From the NCBI RefSeq assembly GCF_022429625.1, contig NZ_CP092483.1, positions 2,542,001-2,606,000 on the forward strand: a stretch of 64,000 bases of DNA, written 5' to 3'. This stretch comes from Devosia lacusdianchii (GTDB lineage: Bacteria > Pseudomonadota > Alphaproteobacteria > Rhizobiales > Devosiaceae). How positions within the stretch are numbered: the stretch's first letter is position 1; every line of letters begins with the position of its first letter. Shown piece by piece: positions 54,457 through 62,489 of this stretch. The notes beneath the pieces are model-generated. The model was not told the origin of the DNA. It saw only the letters and a program-made list of their open reading frames with translations, and did no database searches. A program made the translations under genes and the position numbers.

Positions 54457-54956
54457 TGCACCAGAATTTCTTTGAACAGGACGGATTCGACGCGCGAGGG
54501 ATAGATCGCGACATTGACGCGTCGCAGCAGCTCTTCCTTAAGCCGATAGACGCCGGCGGAACCCTCGAGATCCGACTTGCGCAGCTCGCGCAGATAGACC
54601 TGGAACGCGTCGACCACCTTCGCCATGCGCGGTTGGATTTCCACCATCATCTCCTCATTGGCCACTTCGAGCGCAACGGTGAGCTTCATCACTGCGTTAC
54701 CACTACCCTCATTGTTGAGGTTGATGATCATGGGCGGCAGATTGAAGATAAAGGTGTGCGGCGCCTCGATGACGGCGCCGTGCTCGTCGGTAGCAGCGGC
54801 AGCATGTTCGGCCTCGGCCGTACCTGACGACAGGAAGAAGTAGAGCCCTGCGCCACCGAGCAGCACAACGACCGCCGCGGCTCCAATGATGATGAAGAGC
54901 TTCGGTATCCCCTTCTTGGGGGCGGCGCCTTCTTCGATATCTGCCTCAGAGGCCAT
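54453..54956 (-). CDS. fliL: Flagellar basal body-associated protein FliL
   Basis: A 167-residue protein with one membrane segment (LFIIIGAAAVVVLLGGAGLYFFL) and a periplasmic FliL domain (TFIFNLPPMIINLNN, VMKLTVALEV, LRKSDLEGSAGVYRLKEELLRRVN) ending FKEILVQ. FliL steadies the stator around the motor. It is the first gene of the fliL-fliM-DUF6468-motE-TPR series. The 284-bp gap upstream is shared with flgF and holds a CtrA-like box (55023) and a sigma-54-like promoter (55155). Confidence 0.92.
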   Translation of the reverse strand: MASEADIEEGAAPKKGIPKLFIIIGAAAVVVLLGGAGLYFFLSSGTAEAEHAAAATDEHGAVIEAPHTFIFNLPPMIINLNNEGSGNAVMKLTVALEVANEEMMVEIQPRMAKVVDAFQVYLRELRKSDLEGSAGVYRLKEELLRRVNVAIYPSRVESVLFKEILVQ

Positions 54957-55022
54957 GCCAACCTGCCAAACACAAGGAATTCCGGGCGATTCCGGCTCTT
55001 CGTCCAGCTAAGCGCTCGATGG

Positions 55023-55037
55023 TTAACGATTGGTTAC
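55023..55037. promoter_or_regulatory. CtrA-like box between fliL and flgF
   Basis: TTAACGATTGGTTAC fits TTAA-N7-TTAA apart from the final base. It is 67 bp upstream of fliL and 204 bp upstream of flgF. Confidence 0.5.
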
Positions 55038-55154
55038 AAATCGGCGCCATGCGGCAGAATTTGCCGGGCAGCTTTTGCCGCATATGGAAAGGATGGACTG
55101 GCAGGGTTCACCCATTCAAACCTCTATCTATCTGATTTTATTAAATTTATCGGC

Positions 55155-55172
55155 TTGGCATGGTTTCTGCAA
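55155..55172 (+). promoter_or_regulatory. Sigma-54-like promoter of flgF operon
   Basis: TTGGCATGGTTTCTGCAA carries GG at 55157-55158 and GC at 55169-55170, exactly 10 nt apart as in -24/-12 promoters. It matches TGGCACG-N4-TTGC at most positions and lies 69 bp before the flgF start. Alphaproteobacterial hook and rod operons are often sigma-54 dependent. Confidence 0.6.
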
Positions 55173-55240
55173 TGTTAACGGCGGGACCATCGGCTTGGGG
55201 AAGCAGTTGGTACCGGGGACGTAAACACCGGGGATCAGCG

Positions 55241-55981
55241 ATGATCGAAAATGCGCAACTGATCGGCCTTTCGCGGCAGATAGCGCTACAGCGCCAGATG
55301 GATGTGGTGGCCAACAACATGGCCAACATCAACACGACCGGCTTCAAGTCCGAGAACATCCTGTTCGAGGAATATGTGATGCCGGTGGCGCGCGATCAGG
55401 ACTTCCCCCGCCTCGACCAGCCCCTCTCCTACGTTCAGGACTGGGCCACCACACATGATCTTTCCGGCGGCGCCATGGTGCAGACCGGCAGCGAGCTCGA
55501 TGTCGGCCTCAACGGCCAGGGCTTCTTCGCCATCCAGACCCCGGCGGGCGACCGCTGGACCAAATCCGGTTCATTCGAACTCAGCGCCAATGGCACCCTG
55601 GTCGATCTCAACGGCAATCCGGTCCTCGGCGAAGGTGGCCCGATCCAGTTCGGCCCCGAGGAAAGCGGTATCCTGATCGCCGCCGATGGCTCGGTCAGTT
55701 CGAGCGCCGGCGCCAAGGGCCGCCTACGCCTGGTCGAATTCGACAATCCCCAGGAACTGGCCCGCGAAGGCAGCAACCTGTTCTCAGGCGGCACCCCGGT
55801 CGCGGCCACTAATACCCGCGTCATGCAGGGTTTCATCGAAAAATCCAACGTCTCGGGCGTTTCCGAGATGGTCGAAATGATCCGCGTGCAGCGCGCTTAC
55901 GAGTCGGCCGCAAGCCTGGCGCAGAAGCAGGACGAACTGCGCCGCTCCGCCATCCAGCGCCTCGGCGATATGAGCGCCTAA
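55241..55981 (+). CDS. flgF: Proximal rod protein FlgF
   Basis: A 246-residue rod protein. It opens LIGLSRQIALQRQMDVVANN and MANINTTGFKSE, and ends EMIRVQRAYESAASLAQKQD, the usual FlgF/FlgG family ends. There is no signal peptide, since it is exported through the flagellar channel. ATG 55241 with GGGGA upstream is preferred over a frame extending 27 codons into the promoter. It is first of flgF-flgG-flgA-flgH. Confidence 0.95.
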   Translation: MIENAQLIGLSRQIALQRQMDVVANNMANINTTGFKSENILFEEYVMPVARDQDFPRLDQPLSYVQDWATTHDLSGGAMVQTGSELDVGLNGQGFFAIQTPAGDRWTKSGSFELSANGTLVDLNGNPVLGEGGPIQFGPEESGILIAADGSVSSSAGAKGRLRLVEFDNPQELAREGSNLFSGGTPVAATNTRVMQGFIEKSNVSGVSEMVEMIRVQRAYESAASLAQKQDELRRSAIQRLGDMSA

Positions 55982-55996
55982 CCTGAGGAAAATGCC

Positions 55997-56782
55997 ATGA
56001 AAGCCCTCTACATCGCATCGACCGGCATGAGCGCTCAGGAACGCAACGTCGAAGTCATTTCCAACAATATCGCCAACATGCGGACGACCGGCTTCAAGCG
56101 CCAGCGCGCCGAGTTCGAGGACCTGCTTTACCAGCAGATCACCCGCGCCGGCTCGCAGACGTCCGATCAGGGCACCATGATCCCGGCAGGCCTCGAAATC
56201 GGTTCAGGCGTGCGCACCGTCTCCACCCCGCGCGTGATGAGCCAGGGCAACGTCAACCTCACCGAACGCGAACTCGACGTCGCCATCCGCGGCGAGGGTT
56301 TCCTGATGGTGCAACTGCCCGACGGCCGCACGGCCTATACCCGCGACGGCTCGCTCGAACGCTCGGCCGATGGCCAGATCGTCAATTCGCAGGGCTACCC
56401 GATCGATCCGGGCATCACCATCCCCGGCAATGCCACCGCGGTCGCGATCTCGCCCGACGGGCTGGTCTCCGCCTATATCGACAACGAAGCCACGCCCACC
56501 CAGCTCGGACAGCTCCAGCTTGCCCGCTTCGTCAACAAGTCGGGCCTGGAATCGCTGGGCGACAATCTCTTCATCGAGACGGCGGCCAGCGGTCCGGCGC
56601 AGGTGGGCGTGCCCAATGCCGAAGGCACCGGCAACCTACTGCAGAACTACCTGGAAATGGCCAACGTCAATTCCGTGACCGAAATCGCCGACCTCATCGC
56701 CGCCCAGCGCGCCTACGAAATGAACGCCCGCGTCATTTCCGGCGCTGACGAGATGATGCAGTCCACCAGCCAGCTGCGCTAA
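55997..56782 (+). CDS. flgG: Distal rod protein FlgG
   Basis: A 261-residue rod protein: opening YIASTGMSAQERNVEVISNN and IANMRTTGFKRQRAEFEDLL, ending EIADLIAAQRAYEMNARVIS. Length is standard for FlgG. It starts 15 bp after flgF with a GAGGAAA ribosome-binding site, and sits within the same operon. Confidence 0.96.
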   Translation: MKALYIASTGMSAQERNVEVISNNIANMRTTGFKRQRAEFEDLLYQQITRAGSQTSDQGTMIPAGLEIGSGVRTVSTPRVMSQGNVNLTERELDVAIRGEGFLMVQLPDGRTAYTRDGSLERSADGQIVNSQGYPIDPGITIPGNATAVAISPDGLVSAYIDNEATPTQLGQLQLARFVNKSGLESLGDNLFIETAASGPAQVGVPNAEGTGNLLQNYLEMANVNSVTEIADLIAAQRAYEMNARVISGADEMMQSTSQLR

Positions 56783-56796
56783 CAGGAGTACGGTAG

Positions 56797-57741
56797 ATGA
56801 TCGCTCGATCCCCACTTGCCGCCCTGGCCACTCTGGTTCTCTGCGGCACTGCCCTCGCTGCGCCGGTCCTCAAGGCCGATATCGTCGTCACCGCCTCAGT
56901 GGTGACCGTGGGCGATATGTTCGACGATGCTGGTCTTGCGGCAGAGGACGCCCTGTTCCGTGCACCCAAGCCCGGCACCAGCGGTGTCGTCAGCCTCGCC
57001 GATGTGCAGAGCGCGGCCGCCCGCGCCGGCCTCCAAGCGTTCGAAAGCAATGGCCTTGGCTCCGTGCGGGTTACCCGCTCCGCCACCATCGTCGACCAGG
57101 CCTTTCTGACCGACCTGATCTCGGCCGACCTTGCCGCCCGCGGCATCCTCAGCCAGGGCATGAGCGCCAACACCGCCTTCACCACGCCAATCACCCCGGT
57201 TAACGCCGAAGTCGTCGTCCAGCCGGCAAGCATCATCAGCATGCGCTACCTGCCCGGCAACGGCGCCTTCTCGGCCCGCATCGCCATCGCTGGTGTCGAT
57301 CAGCCGCTGGACGTGGCTGGCAGCATCGAGTTGATGATCGACGCCCCCCACCTCACGGGCAGCTTTCCGGCCGGGACGGTATTGGCCGCCGAGAACATCG
57401 AAATGCGCCCGGTCTCGCTCCGCTTCGCCGAGAGCACCGGGATTGCCAGAATCGAAGACGTCGTCGGCAAGGCGCTCACCCGTCAGAGCCGCGACGGCAT
57501 GATGCTGAAGCCAAGCGATGTCACCGCGCCGCTGACAGTCGCCAAGAACGACCTCGTGACCATCTACTTCCGCAAGGGTCCGATGACCCTCACAGTCAAG
57601 GGCCAGGCGATCACCGGCGGCACCACCGGCGCGCCGCTCCAGGTCCTCAACCTCATGTCCAAGCGCGTCATCAGCGCCATCGCCCTTGCCCCCGGCGCAG
57701 TCGAAGTGAGCACCGATCCGCTCGCTCTCGCCGGCCTCTAA
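56797..57741 (+). CDS. flgA: P-ring assembly chaperone FlgA
   Basis: A 314-residue periplasmic protein with a signal peptide (LAALATLVLCGTALAAP). The SAF domain near the C-terminus (about 180-310) has AGTVLAAENIEMRPVSLRFA, GKALTRQSRDGMMLKPSDV and NLMSKRVISAIALAPG. FlgA chaperones FlgI for P-ring formation. It is longer than the E. coli protein because of an extra N-terminal domain, as in other alphaproteobacteria. flgI would be expected next but is not present. Confidence 0.92.
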   Translation: MIARSPLAALATLVLCGTALAAPVLKADIVVTASVVTVGDMFDDAGLAAEDALFRAPKPGTSGVVSLADVQSAAARAGLQAFESNGLGSVRVTRSATIVDQAFLTDLISADLAARGILSQGMSANTAFTTPITPVNAEVVVQPASIISMRYLPGNGAFSARIAIAGVDQPLDVAGSIELMIDAPHLTGSFPAGTVLAAENIEMRPVSLRFAESTGIARIEDVVGKALTRQSRDGMMLKPSDVTAPLTVAKNDLVTIYFRKGPMTLTVKGQAITGGTTGAPLQVLNLMSKRVISAIALAPGAVEVSTDPLALAGL

Positions 57742-57761
57742 GCCTTCAGGAGACCAGACCA

Positions 57762-58499
57762 ATGAACCTCATCAAGCTCGCAACCCTCCTGACGCTCACG
57801 GCCACGCTCGCCGGCTGCAACACGATGGATCGCCTCGCCAATGTGGGTAATGCGCCGCCGCTGACCGCCATCGTCGACCCGACGACGACCGCCGGCTACC
57901 AGCCGGTCAACATGCCGATGCCGCCAGCCATCGCCGACACCTACCAGCCTAACTCGCTCTATCGCACCTCAGCCCGCGGCTTCTTCAAGGACGAACGTGC
58001 TCACCGCATCGGCGATATCCTGACCGTCATCGTGACCATCGACGACAGCGCCAAGATGGCCAACACTACCGCCAGCGGCCGCACCGCCAGCAACTCGGCC
58101 GGCATGGGCGGTATCCTCGGCAACGCCATCGACACCGCTACCGGCGGCGCCATCGATCCATCCGCGGCGGTGGATTTCACCTCGGGCATGCAGAACAAGG
58201 GCAATGGTTCGGTCAATCGCTCGGAAAGCCTCGAAACGTCTGTCGCCGCCGTAGTCACCCAGGTCCTGCCTAATGGCAATCTGGTGATCGAGGGTCGGCA
58301 GGAAGTGCGGGTGAACTTCGAGGTCCGCGACCTTATCGTGGCCGGCATCGTCCGCCCGTCCGACATCCAGGCCAACAACACCATTCCCTCGTCCAAGATC
58401 GCCGAAGCCCGCATCTCCTACGGCGGCCGTGGCCAGATCACCGAAGTCCAGCAGCCGCGCTACGGCCAGCAGGTCATGGACGCCATCCTGCCCTTCTAA
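57762..58499 (+). CDS. flgH: L-ring lipoprotein FlgH
   Basis: A 245-residue outer-membrane lipoprotein that forms the L-ring. The signal ends at the lipobox LAGC, with Cys19 the lipidation site. The mature part has NSLYRTSARGFFKDERAHRI, GDILTVIVTIDDSAKMANTT and the final GQITEVQQPRYGQQVMDAIL. It is last of the operon, followed by a terminator. Confidence 0.94.
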   Translation: MNLIKLATLLTLTATLAGCNTMDRLANVGNAPPLTAIVDPTTTAGYQPVNMPMPPAIADTYQPNSLYRTSARGFFKDERAHRIGDILTVIVTIDDSAKMANTTASGRTASNSAGMGGILGNAIDTATGGAIDPSAAVDFTSGMQNKGNGSVNRSESLETSVAAVVTQVLPNGNLVIEGRQEVRVNFEVRDLIVAGIVRPSDIQANNTIPSSKIAEARISYGGRGQITEVQQPRYGQQVMDAILPF

Positions 58500-58606
58500 T
58501 CCCCTCAGTTTCCTCGCTGCGCATTCCCCCAATGGTGCAGCGAGGCCTCCCGGCAGAGGCCAGAAGGCCCTGCCCGGTCGGCTCCAGAACAGAACCGACC
58601 TCTCCG

Positions 58607-58640
58607 GAGGCGCAGTCCCCCGGCTGCGCCTCTTCCCCTT
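58607..58640 (+). terminator. Rho-independent terminator after flgH
   Basis: A 9-bp perfect stem, GAGGCGCAG pairing with CTGCGCCTC, with an 8-nt loop and a pyrimidine/T-rich tail ending in TTTTT. A second inverted repeat, GGTCGG/CCGACC, lies just upstream at 58576-58600. Confidence 0.82.
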
Positions 58641-58654
58641 TTTGAAGGTAATTG

Positions 58655-59518
58655 TTAGGCGCGGCGGGTTGCCTCCTGCTCGGCATCGACCGCGGGCAGG
58701 ATCGCGATATCCTTGATGAAACGGTGCAGCACGCGATTGAACATGACGGCCTGCTCCCAGAATGGCGCGTGAGCGGCCCCCTCGATGAACTGGCAGCGCT
58801 CTTCCCAGAGCCATTCGTAGTCCAGATGCTCAATATAGCTGCGGCGCACAATCGGATCGTCGGCACCGTTGATCATCGCGATGGGTAGGTCTGCCGTCTC
58901 GACGAACCGCTTCTGATCCACGCCGTCACCGCGCAGCATGCTGCGCAGGAAATTGGCGCGCAGTTTGCCGTCGCTGCGCTTTATGGCCTCGATGAATGCC
59001 GGCGTGCCGCTTTCGCCAAAGCAAAGGTGCAGATAGCGCTCGACATCGCGCGGCGTGAACACTTCCTTGGACGCCAGCAACATATCCCAGCGCGCGTGAA
59101 AGCCGCGCAGGCTGGCGATGGCACCCCGACCTATCGGCGGTGTGCCCGTCAATGCGAGGCCGGCAATATCGGATCGCCGACTGGCCATTTCGATGGCAAT
59201 GTGACCGCCAAGCGACCAGCCGAAAACGATGGGCCGCGTCAACGACAAAGCATCCACCACATCCGAGACGACTGCGGCCATGCCCTCGATCGCATAGGTC
59301 GTCTCGGGATGCGTGGCATTGTCGGACTGGCCGTGCCCTGGCAGATCGATGGCGATCAGTCGATAGATTTCGCCCAGCACACCATCGAACTGGCGCGCAA
59401 AAACGTCTTTGGAACAGCCCGAGCCATGCAGAAGCAGCACCGGCGTACCCGCGCTTTTTGATTCTCGCACAGCGATTTCCATCGCAGGTGTGCGAACCCT
59501 AAACTCTGATGTGGACAT
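58655..59518 (-). CDS. Alpha/beta hydrolase
   Basis: A 287-residue alpha/beta hydrolase. The oxyanion region is LLLHGSGCSKDVFAR, the nucleophile elbow GWSLGGH, and the later Asp and His are in NGADDPIVRRS and AHAPFWEQ. The IDLPGHGQSDNAT segment is typical of esterase/lipase-like members. The substrate is unknown. It is convergent with flgH, separated by its terminator. Confidence 0.85.
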   Translation of the reverse strand: MSTSEFRVRTPAMEIAVRESKSAGTPVLLLHGSGCSKDVFARQFDGVLGEIYRLIAIDLPGHGQSDNATHPETTYAIEGMAAVVSDVVDALSLTRPIVFGWSLGGHIAIEMASRRSDIAGLALTGTPPIGRGAIASLRGFHARWDMLLASKEVFTPRDVERYLHLCFGESGTPAFIEAIKRSDGKLRANFLRSMLRGDGVDQKRFVETADLPIAMINGADDPIVRRSYIEHLDYEWLWEERCQFIEGAAHAPFWEQAVMFNRVLHRFIKDIAILPAVDAEQEATRRA

Positions 59519-59611
59519 ATCGCGCTGCCGCTGATGATACTTCCGCCAGCATAGCCTGGAGTGCCTAAGGCCCAGTGTGTGCGGCTAGTTAACGATAGGT
59601 GGAGCGAACCC

Positions 59612-60163
59612 GTGGAATTGATCGCAGATCTTGTCGTGACCGTGGTGAGCATCGCCATCCTGGCGCAGCACGTTTGGGCGCTCCGTGGGCACTTTGCGTC
59701 CGAGACAATGGCCAACGGTGCCCGGGTAACATCCGCCGCTGCCCTGCTGACTTGCGCCTGCCTGTTGCTGCTGGTCTGGACACACAGCCAGCCGATCTGG
59801 GCGCAAGTCGTTGGCGTATTGATCGAACTCGGCAGTTTGGCGCTATTCTGGGCTGCGATCAAAGCCTCGCGAACAGCCCGCCTGCGCTTTGCCTTCGACG
59901 ATCAGCCACCGCATTCGCTGGTGACCATCGGACCGTACCAATATGTGCGGCACCCGTTCTACACGTCCTATCTGCTATTCTGGATCGGCTGGGCGATCGC
60001 CACCTGGTCGCTATGGTCGGTGCTACCGCTAATCATCGTCGCCACGCTCTATGTGCTGGCGGCGCGCATGGAGGAGCGCCTGTTCGCGACGACGGCGCTG
60101 GCCGACGAATACGCCGCCTATCGGCAGCGTGCCGGGCTGTTCTGGCCCCGGCGATTGGGCTGA
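59612..60163 (+). CDS. Isoprenylcysteine methyltransferase-like membrane protein
   Basis: A 183-residue membrane protein with four or five hydrophobic segments. The core GPYQYVRHPFYTSYLLFWIG and late EERLFATTALADEYAAYRQR match the ICMT/PEMT-type membrane methyltransferases (SAM-binding through RHP and the E-R pair). The substrate is unknown; bacterial members may act on lipids or small molecules. GTG 59612 is chosen since GGAG sits 8 nt before it, removing 17 unconserved residues. Its stop is 3 bp from the convergent gene's. Confidence 0.8.
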   Translation: MELIADLVVTVVSIAILAQHVWALRGHFASETMANGARVTSAAALLTCACLLLLVWTHSQPIWAQVVGVLIELGSLALFWAAIKASRTARLRFAFDDQPPHSLVTIGPYQYVRHPFYTSYLLFWIGWAIATWSLWSVLPLIIVATLYVLAARMEERLFATTALADEYAAYRQRAGLFWPRRLG

Positions 60164-60166
60164 GCG

Positions 60167-60532
60167 TTACCTGGTCTCTTCCCTGCGCCGGGCGACGATG
60201 AAGTCGCGTCCCCCTGGCAATTTAGCGCCATTGGGCTTGTCGGGATCGACCACCCGCCAGAACGGTATGGCCTGCTTTCCGGCAGCGTGGTCCGTCACCG
60301 ACTTGGCCGCGACAATCTTGATCATGCGCTGCGTGGTGACCGGGCAAGTCGCCTCGGCACCGTACTGGTCCGCCAGCCTTTGCCGCAACTCGGCCAGCGA
60401 GCGCGTCTCCCCGGGTGGAACCGCGTGCATCTGTGCTGCGATGGCCTCGGCGCTGGGCATCAGCATGGCCTGATCCACCATCACCCCGCCAACGCTATGG
60501 GGTCTGTTCTTGATGTAGCTGTCGTCGACCAT
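60167..60532 (-). CDS. Small MGMT-like (alkyltransferase-fold) protein
   Basis: A 121-residue soluble protein. A segment VPPGETRSLAELRQRLADQ, CPVTTQRMIKIVAAKSV and IPFWRVVDPDKPNGAKLPGG resembles the winged-helix domain of O6-methylguanine methyltransferases and ATL proteins. It lacks the PCHR catalytic box; the only cysteine is in ATCPVTT. It could bind DNA or act as a non-catalytic sensor. GGAGG 6 nt before ATG 60532 decides the start over an 88-codon extension. Family assignment is tentative. Confidence 0.55.
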   Translation of the reverse strand: MVDDSYIKNRPHSVGGVMVDQAMLMPSAEAIAAQMHAVPPGETRSLAELRQRLADQYGAEATCPVTTQRMIKIVAAKSVTDHAAGKQAIPFWRVVDPDKPNGAKLPGGRDFIVARRREETR

Positions 60533-60650
60533 GGCTTCCTCCGTCGGCAAGATGGGCCCTGAAGTGGTGTCCCGCTTGATCGGATTTGCGCTCACTCTTG
60601 CCCATCGCGCCGGGCTGTGAAAGACAAATCGGGCAATAGCGGAGTCTGCC

Positions 60651-62141
60651 ATGTCCTTCCAGAAACTCGACGATCTCGGCCGCAAACTCGAAGCGCTGGA
60701 GCATGCGCTGTCCATTCTTGGCGCCGACGAGGCCACCCACATGGCGGTTGGCGGTGGCGACAAGCGGGCCGAGGCCATGTCGAACCTGGCCGGCATGTAT
60801 CACGCCCAGGCCACTGCCCCCGAGATCGCCGACTGGATCGACGCGGCCAAGCCCGAAAGCGACGACCAGAAGCTGGCGTTGGCCGAATTCAAGCGCCAAT
60901 ACATCAACGCGACCTGCCTGCCGACAGAATTCGTCGAACGCCGCACCGCCGCGACCATGCGCTCCGAACAGCTCTGGCGCGAGTTGCGGGCCAAGGGCGA
61001 CTGGGACAGTTTCCTGCCGGCGCTCGAGGGCGTCATCGCACTGGTACGGGAGGAGGCACAATTGCGCGCCGATGCGCTGAAGCTCGCTCCCTACGACGCA
61101 CTGATGGAACAATACGATCCCGGCAACCGCACCGCCGATCTGGATGGGGTGTTCGGCGATCTCAAGAGCTTCCTCAAGGGCTTCGTACCGGAGGCGCTCA
61201 ACGCGCAGGAACGCCGCCTCGCCAAGCGCACGCGCAAGGCATTGAGCGGCCCCTACCCGATCGAAAAGCAGCGCGAACTGGGCCTCGCTGCCATGCGCGC
61301 TGTCGGCTTCGATTTCACCCATGGTTCGCTTGCCGTGTCGCATCACCCCTTCTGTGGCGGCGTGCCGACAGACGTGCGCATGACCACGCGCTACCGCACC
61401 GACGAGTTCCTGTCATCGCTGATGGGCGTGCTGCACGAAACCGGCCATGCGCTTTATGAGCAGGGCCTGCCCAAGGAGTGGTCGCATTGGCCGCTGGGCA
61501 AGGCGCGCGGCATGGGCATTCACGAAAGCCAGAGCCTATTCGTCGAGATGCAACTCGCCCGCAGCCCCGAATTCTGGGAATTCGCCTTGCCGCTGGTGCA
61601 TCTGCACCTTGGCGAGGACGCCATTCCCGGCTGGGATATCGCCGACATCCTCAATGAAGTGAACTACGTCGAGCGCGGCTACATCCGCGTCGATGCTGAC
61701 GAGGTCACCTACCCGCTCCACGTCATCCTGCGCTACGAACTGGAGCAGGAGCTGGTCAACGGCAAACTCGAGGCCAGCCAGATTCCGGACGCCTGGGATG
61801 CCAAGATGACCGAATATCTCGGCATCTCCACCATCAACGACCCCAAGGACGGCCCGATGCAGGACGTGCATTGGCCGGCCGGCGCGTTCGGCTACTTCCC
61901 CAGCTATACGCTGGGCGCCATGATCGCCGCGCAGCAATGGGCCGCGCTGGAGAAGGCGCAGCCGGGTGTCCGCGACGATATTCGCAAGGGCGAGTTCGGC
62001 GGCGTCAACCAATGGCGCAACGACAACATCTGGACCCAGGGCTCCCGCTGGTCGACGCCGGACCTGATCACCAAGGCGACCGGCGAACCGCTGAACGCGG
62101 ACTTCTTCAAGGCGCATTTGAACAAGCGGTATCTGGGGTAA
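60651..62141 (+). CDS. M32 family carboxypeptidase
   Basis: A 496-residue zinc metallopeptidase of the thermostable carboxypeptidase 1 family. The zinc motif HETGH is at 262-266, with the third ligand in GIHESQSLF about 30 residues on. FAGTVRMTTRY-like GGVPTDVRMTTRYR precedes it. It removes C-terminal residues from peptides in the cytoplasm. It is divergent from the MGMT-like gene and stands alone. Confidence 0.9.
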   Translation: MSFQKLDDLGRKLEALEHALSILGADEATHMAVGGGDKRAEAMSNLAGMYHAQATAPEIADWIDAAKPESDDQKLALAEFKRQYINATCLPTEFVERRTAATMRSEQLWRELRAKGDWDSFLPALEGVIALVREEAQLRADALKLAPYDALMEQYDPGNRTADLDGVFGDLKSFLKGFVPEALNAQERRLAKRTRKALSGPYPIEKQRELGLAAMRAVGFDFTHGSLAVSHHPFCGGVPTDVRMTTRYRTDEFLSSLMGVLHETGHALYEQGLPKEWSHWPLGKARGMGIHESQSLFVEMQLARSPEFWEFALPLVHLHLGEDAIPGWDIADILNEVNYVERGYIRVDADEVTYPLHVILRYELEQELVNGKLEASQIPDAWDAKMTEYLGISTINDPKDGPMQDVHWPAGAFGYFPSYTLGAMIAAQQWAALEKAQPGVRDDIRKGEFGGVNQWRNDNIWTQGSRWSTPDLITKATGEPLNADFFKAHLNKRYLG

Positions 62142-62210
62142 TTGGCCAGAATCGCCAACAAGTTAGACGGAAGATCGGAATCAGTTTCCGACGCGACCAA
62201 ACATCGAGAT

Positions 62211-62305
62211 GTCGTCATCACCCGGCTTGTCCGCGTGATCCATCTCTCCAGGCACGGGAGCGGATGGATTCCCAAGACAAGCCGGGCAATGACGACGGCG
62301 GAACG
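62211..62305. repeat. Intergenic inverted repeat, family C
   Basis: Arms beginning GTCGTCATCACCCGGCTTGT (62211) and ending ACAAGCCGGGCAATGACGAC (to 62297) are inverted copies with two mismatches, around a core including TGATCCATCT and GGATGGATTC that also pair. It is the only copy in this window. It lies in the 301-bp gap between the carboxypeptidase and ABC-F genes; a small overlapping reading frame is the only other feature there. Confidence 0.75.
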
Positions 62306-62387
62306 CGCGTTCGACAATACCCAAACTTGACATCCACGCCTCCATCCCTATCTTCCGGCCATCCGCAGCACTGACCGGACGGTACCC

Positions 62388-62489
62388 ATGGACTCCACGC
62401 TGAACGACTGCCTCGCCCGCATCGCTCACCTGGAATCCGTCCATGCCCGCCTCCGTCACGCTGCACCAGCTCTCCTATTCCACACCTGA
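62388..62489 (+). CDS. Possible leader peptide overlapping the ABC-F start
   Basis: A 33-codon frame, MDSTLNDCLARIAHLESVHA and 13 more residues, starts at 62388 and ends TGA at 62489, overlapping the first 15 codons of the ABC-F gene in another frame. It is too short for a confident call. It could be a leader peptide that attenuates the ABC-F gene, or chance. Confidence 0.25.
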   Translation: MDSTLNDCLARIAHLESVHARLRHAAPALLFHT

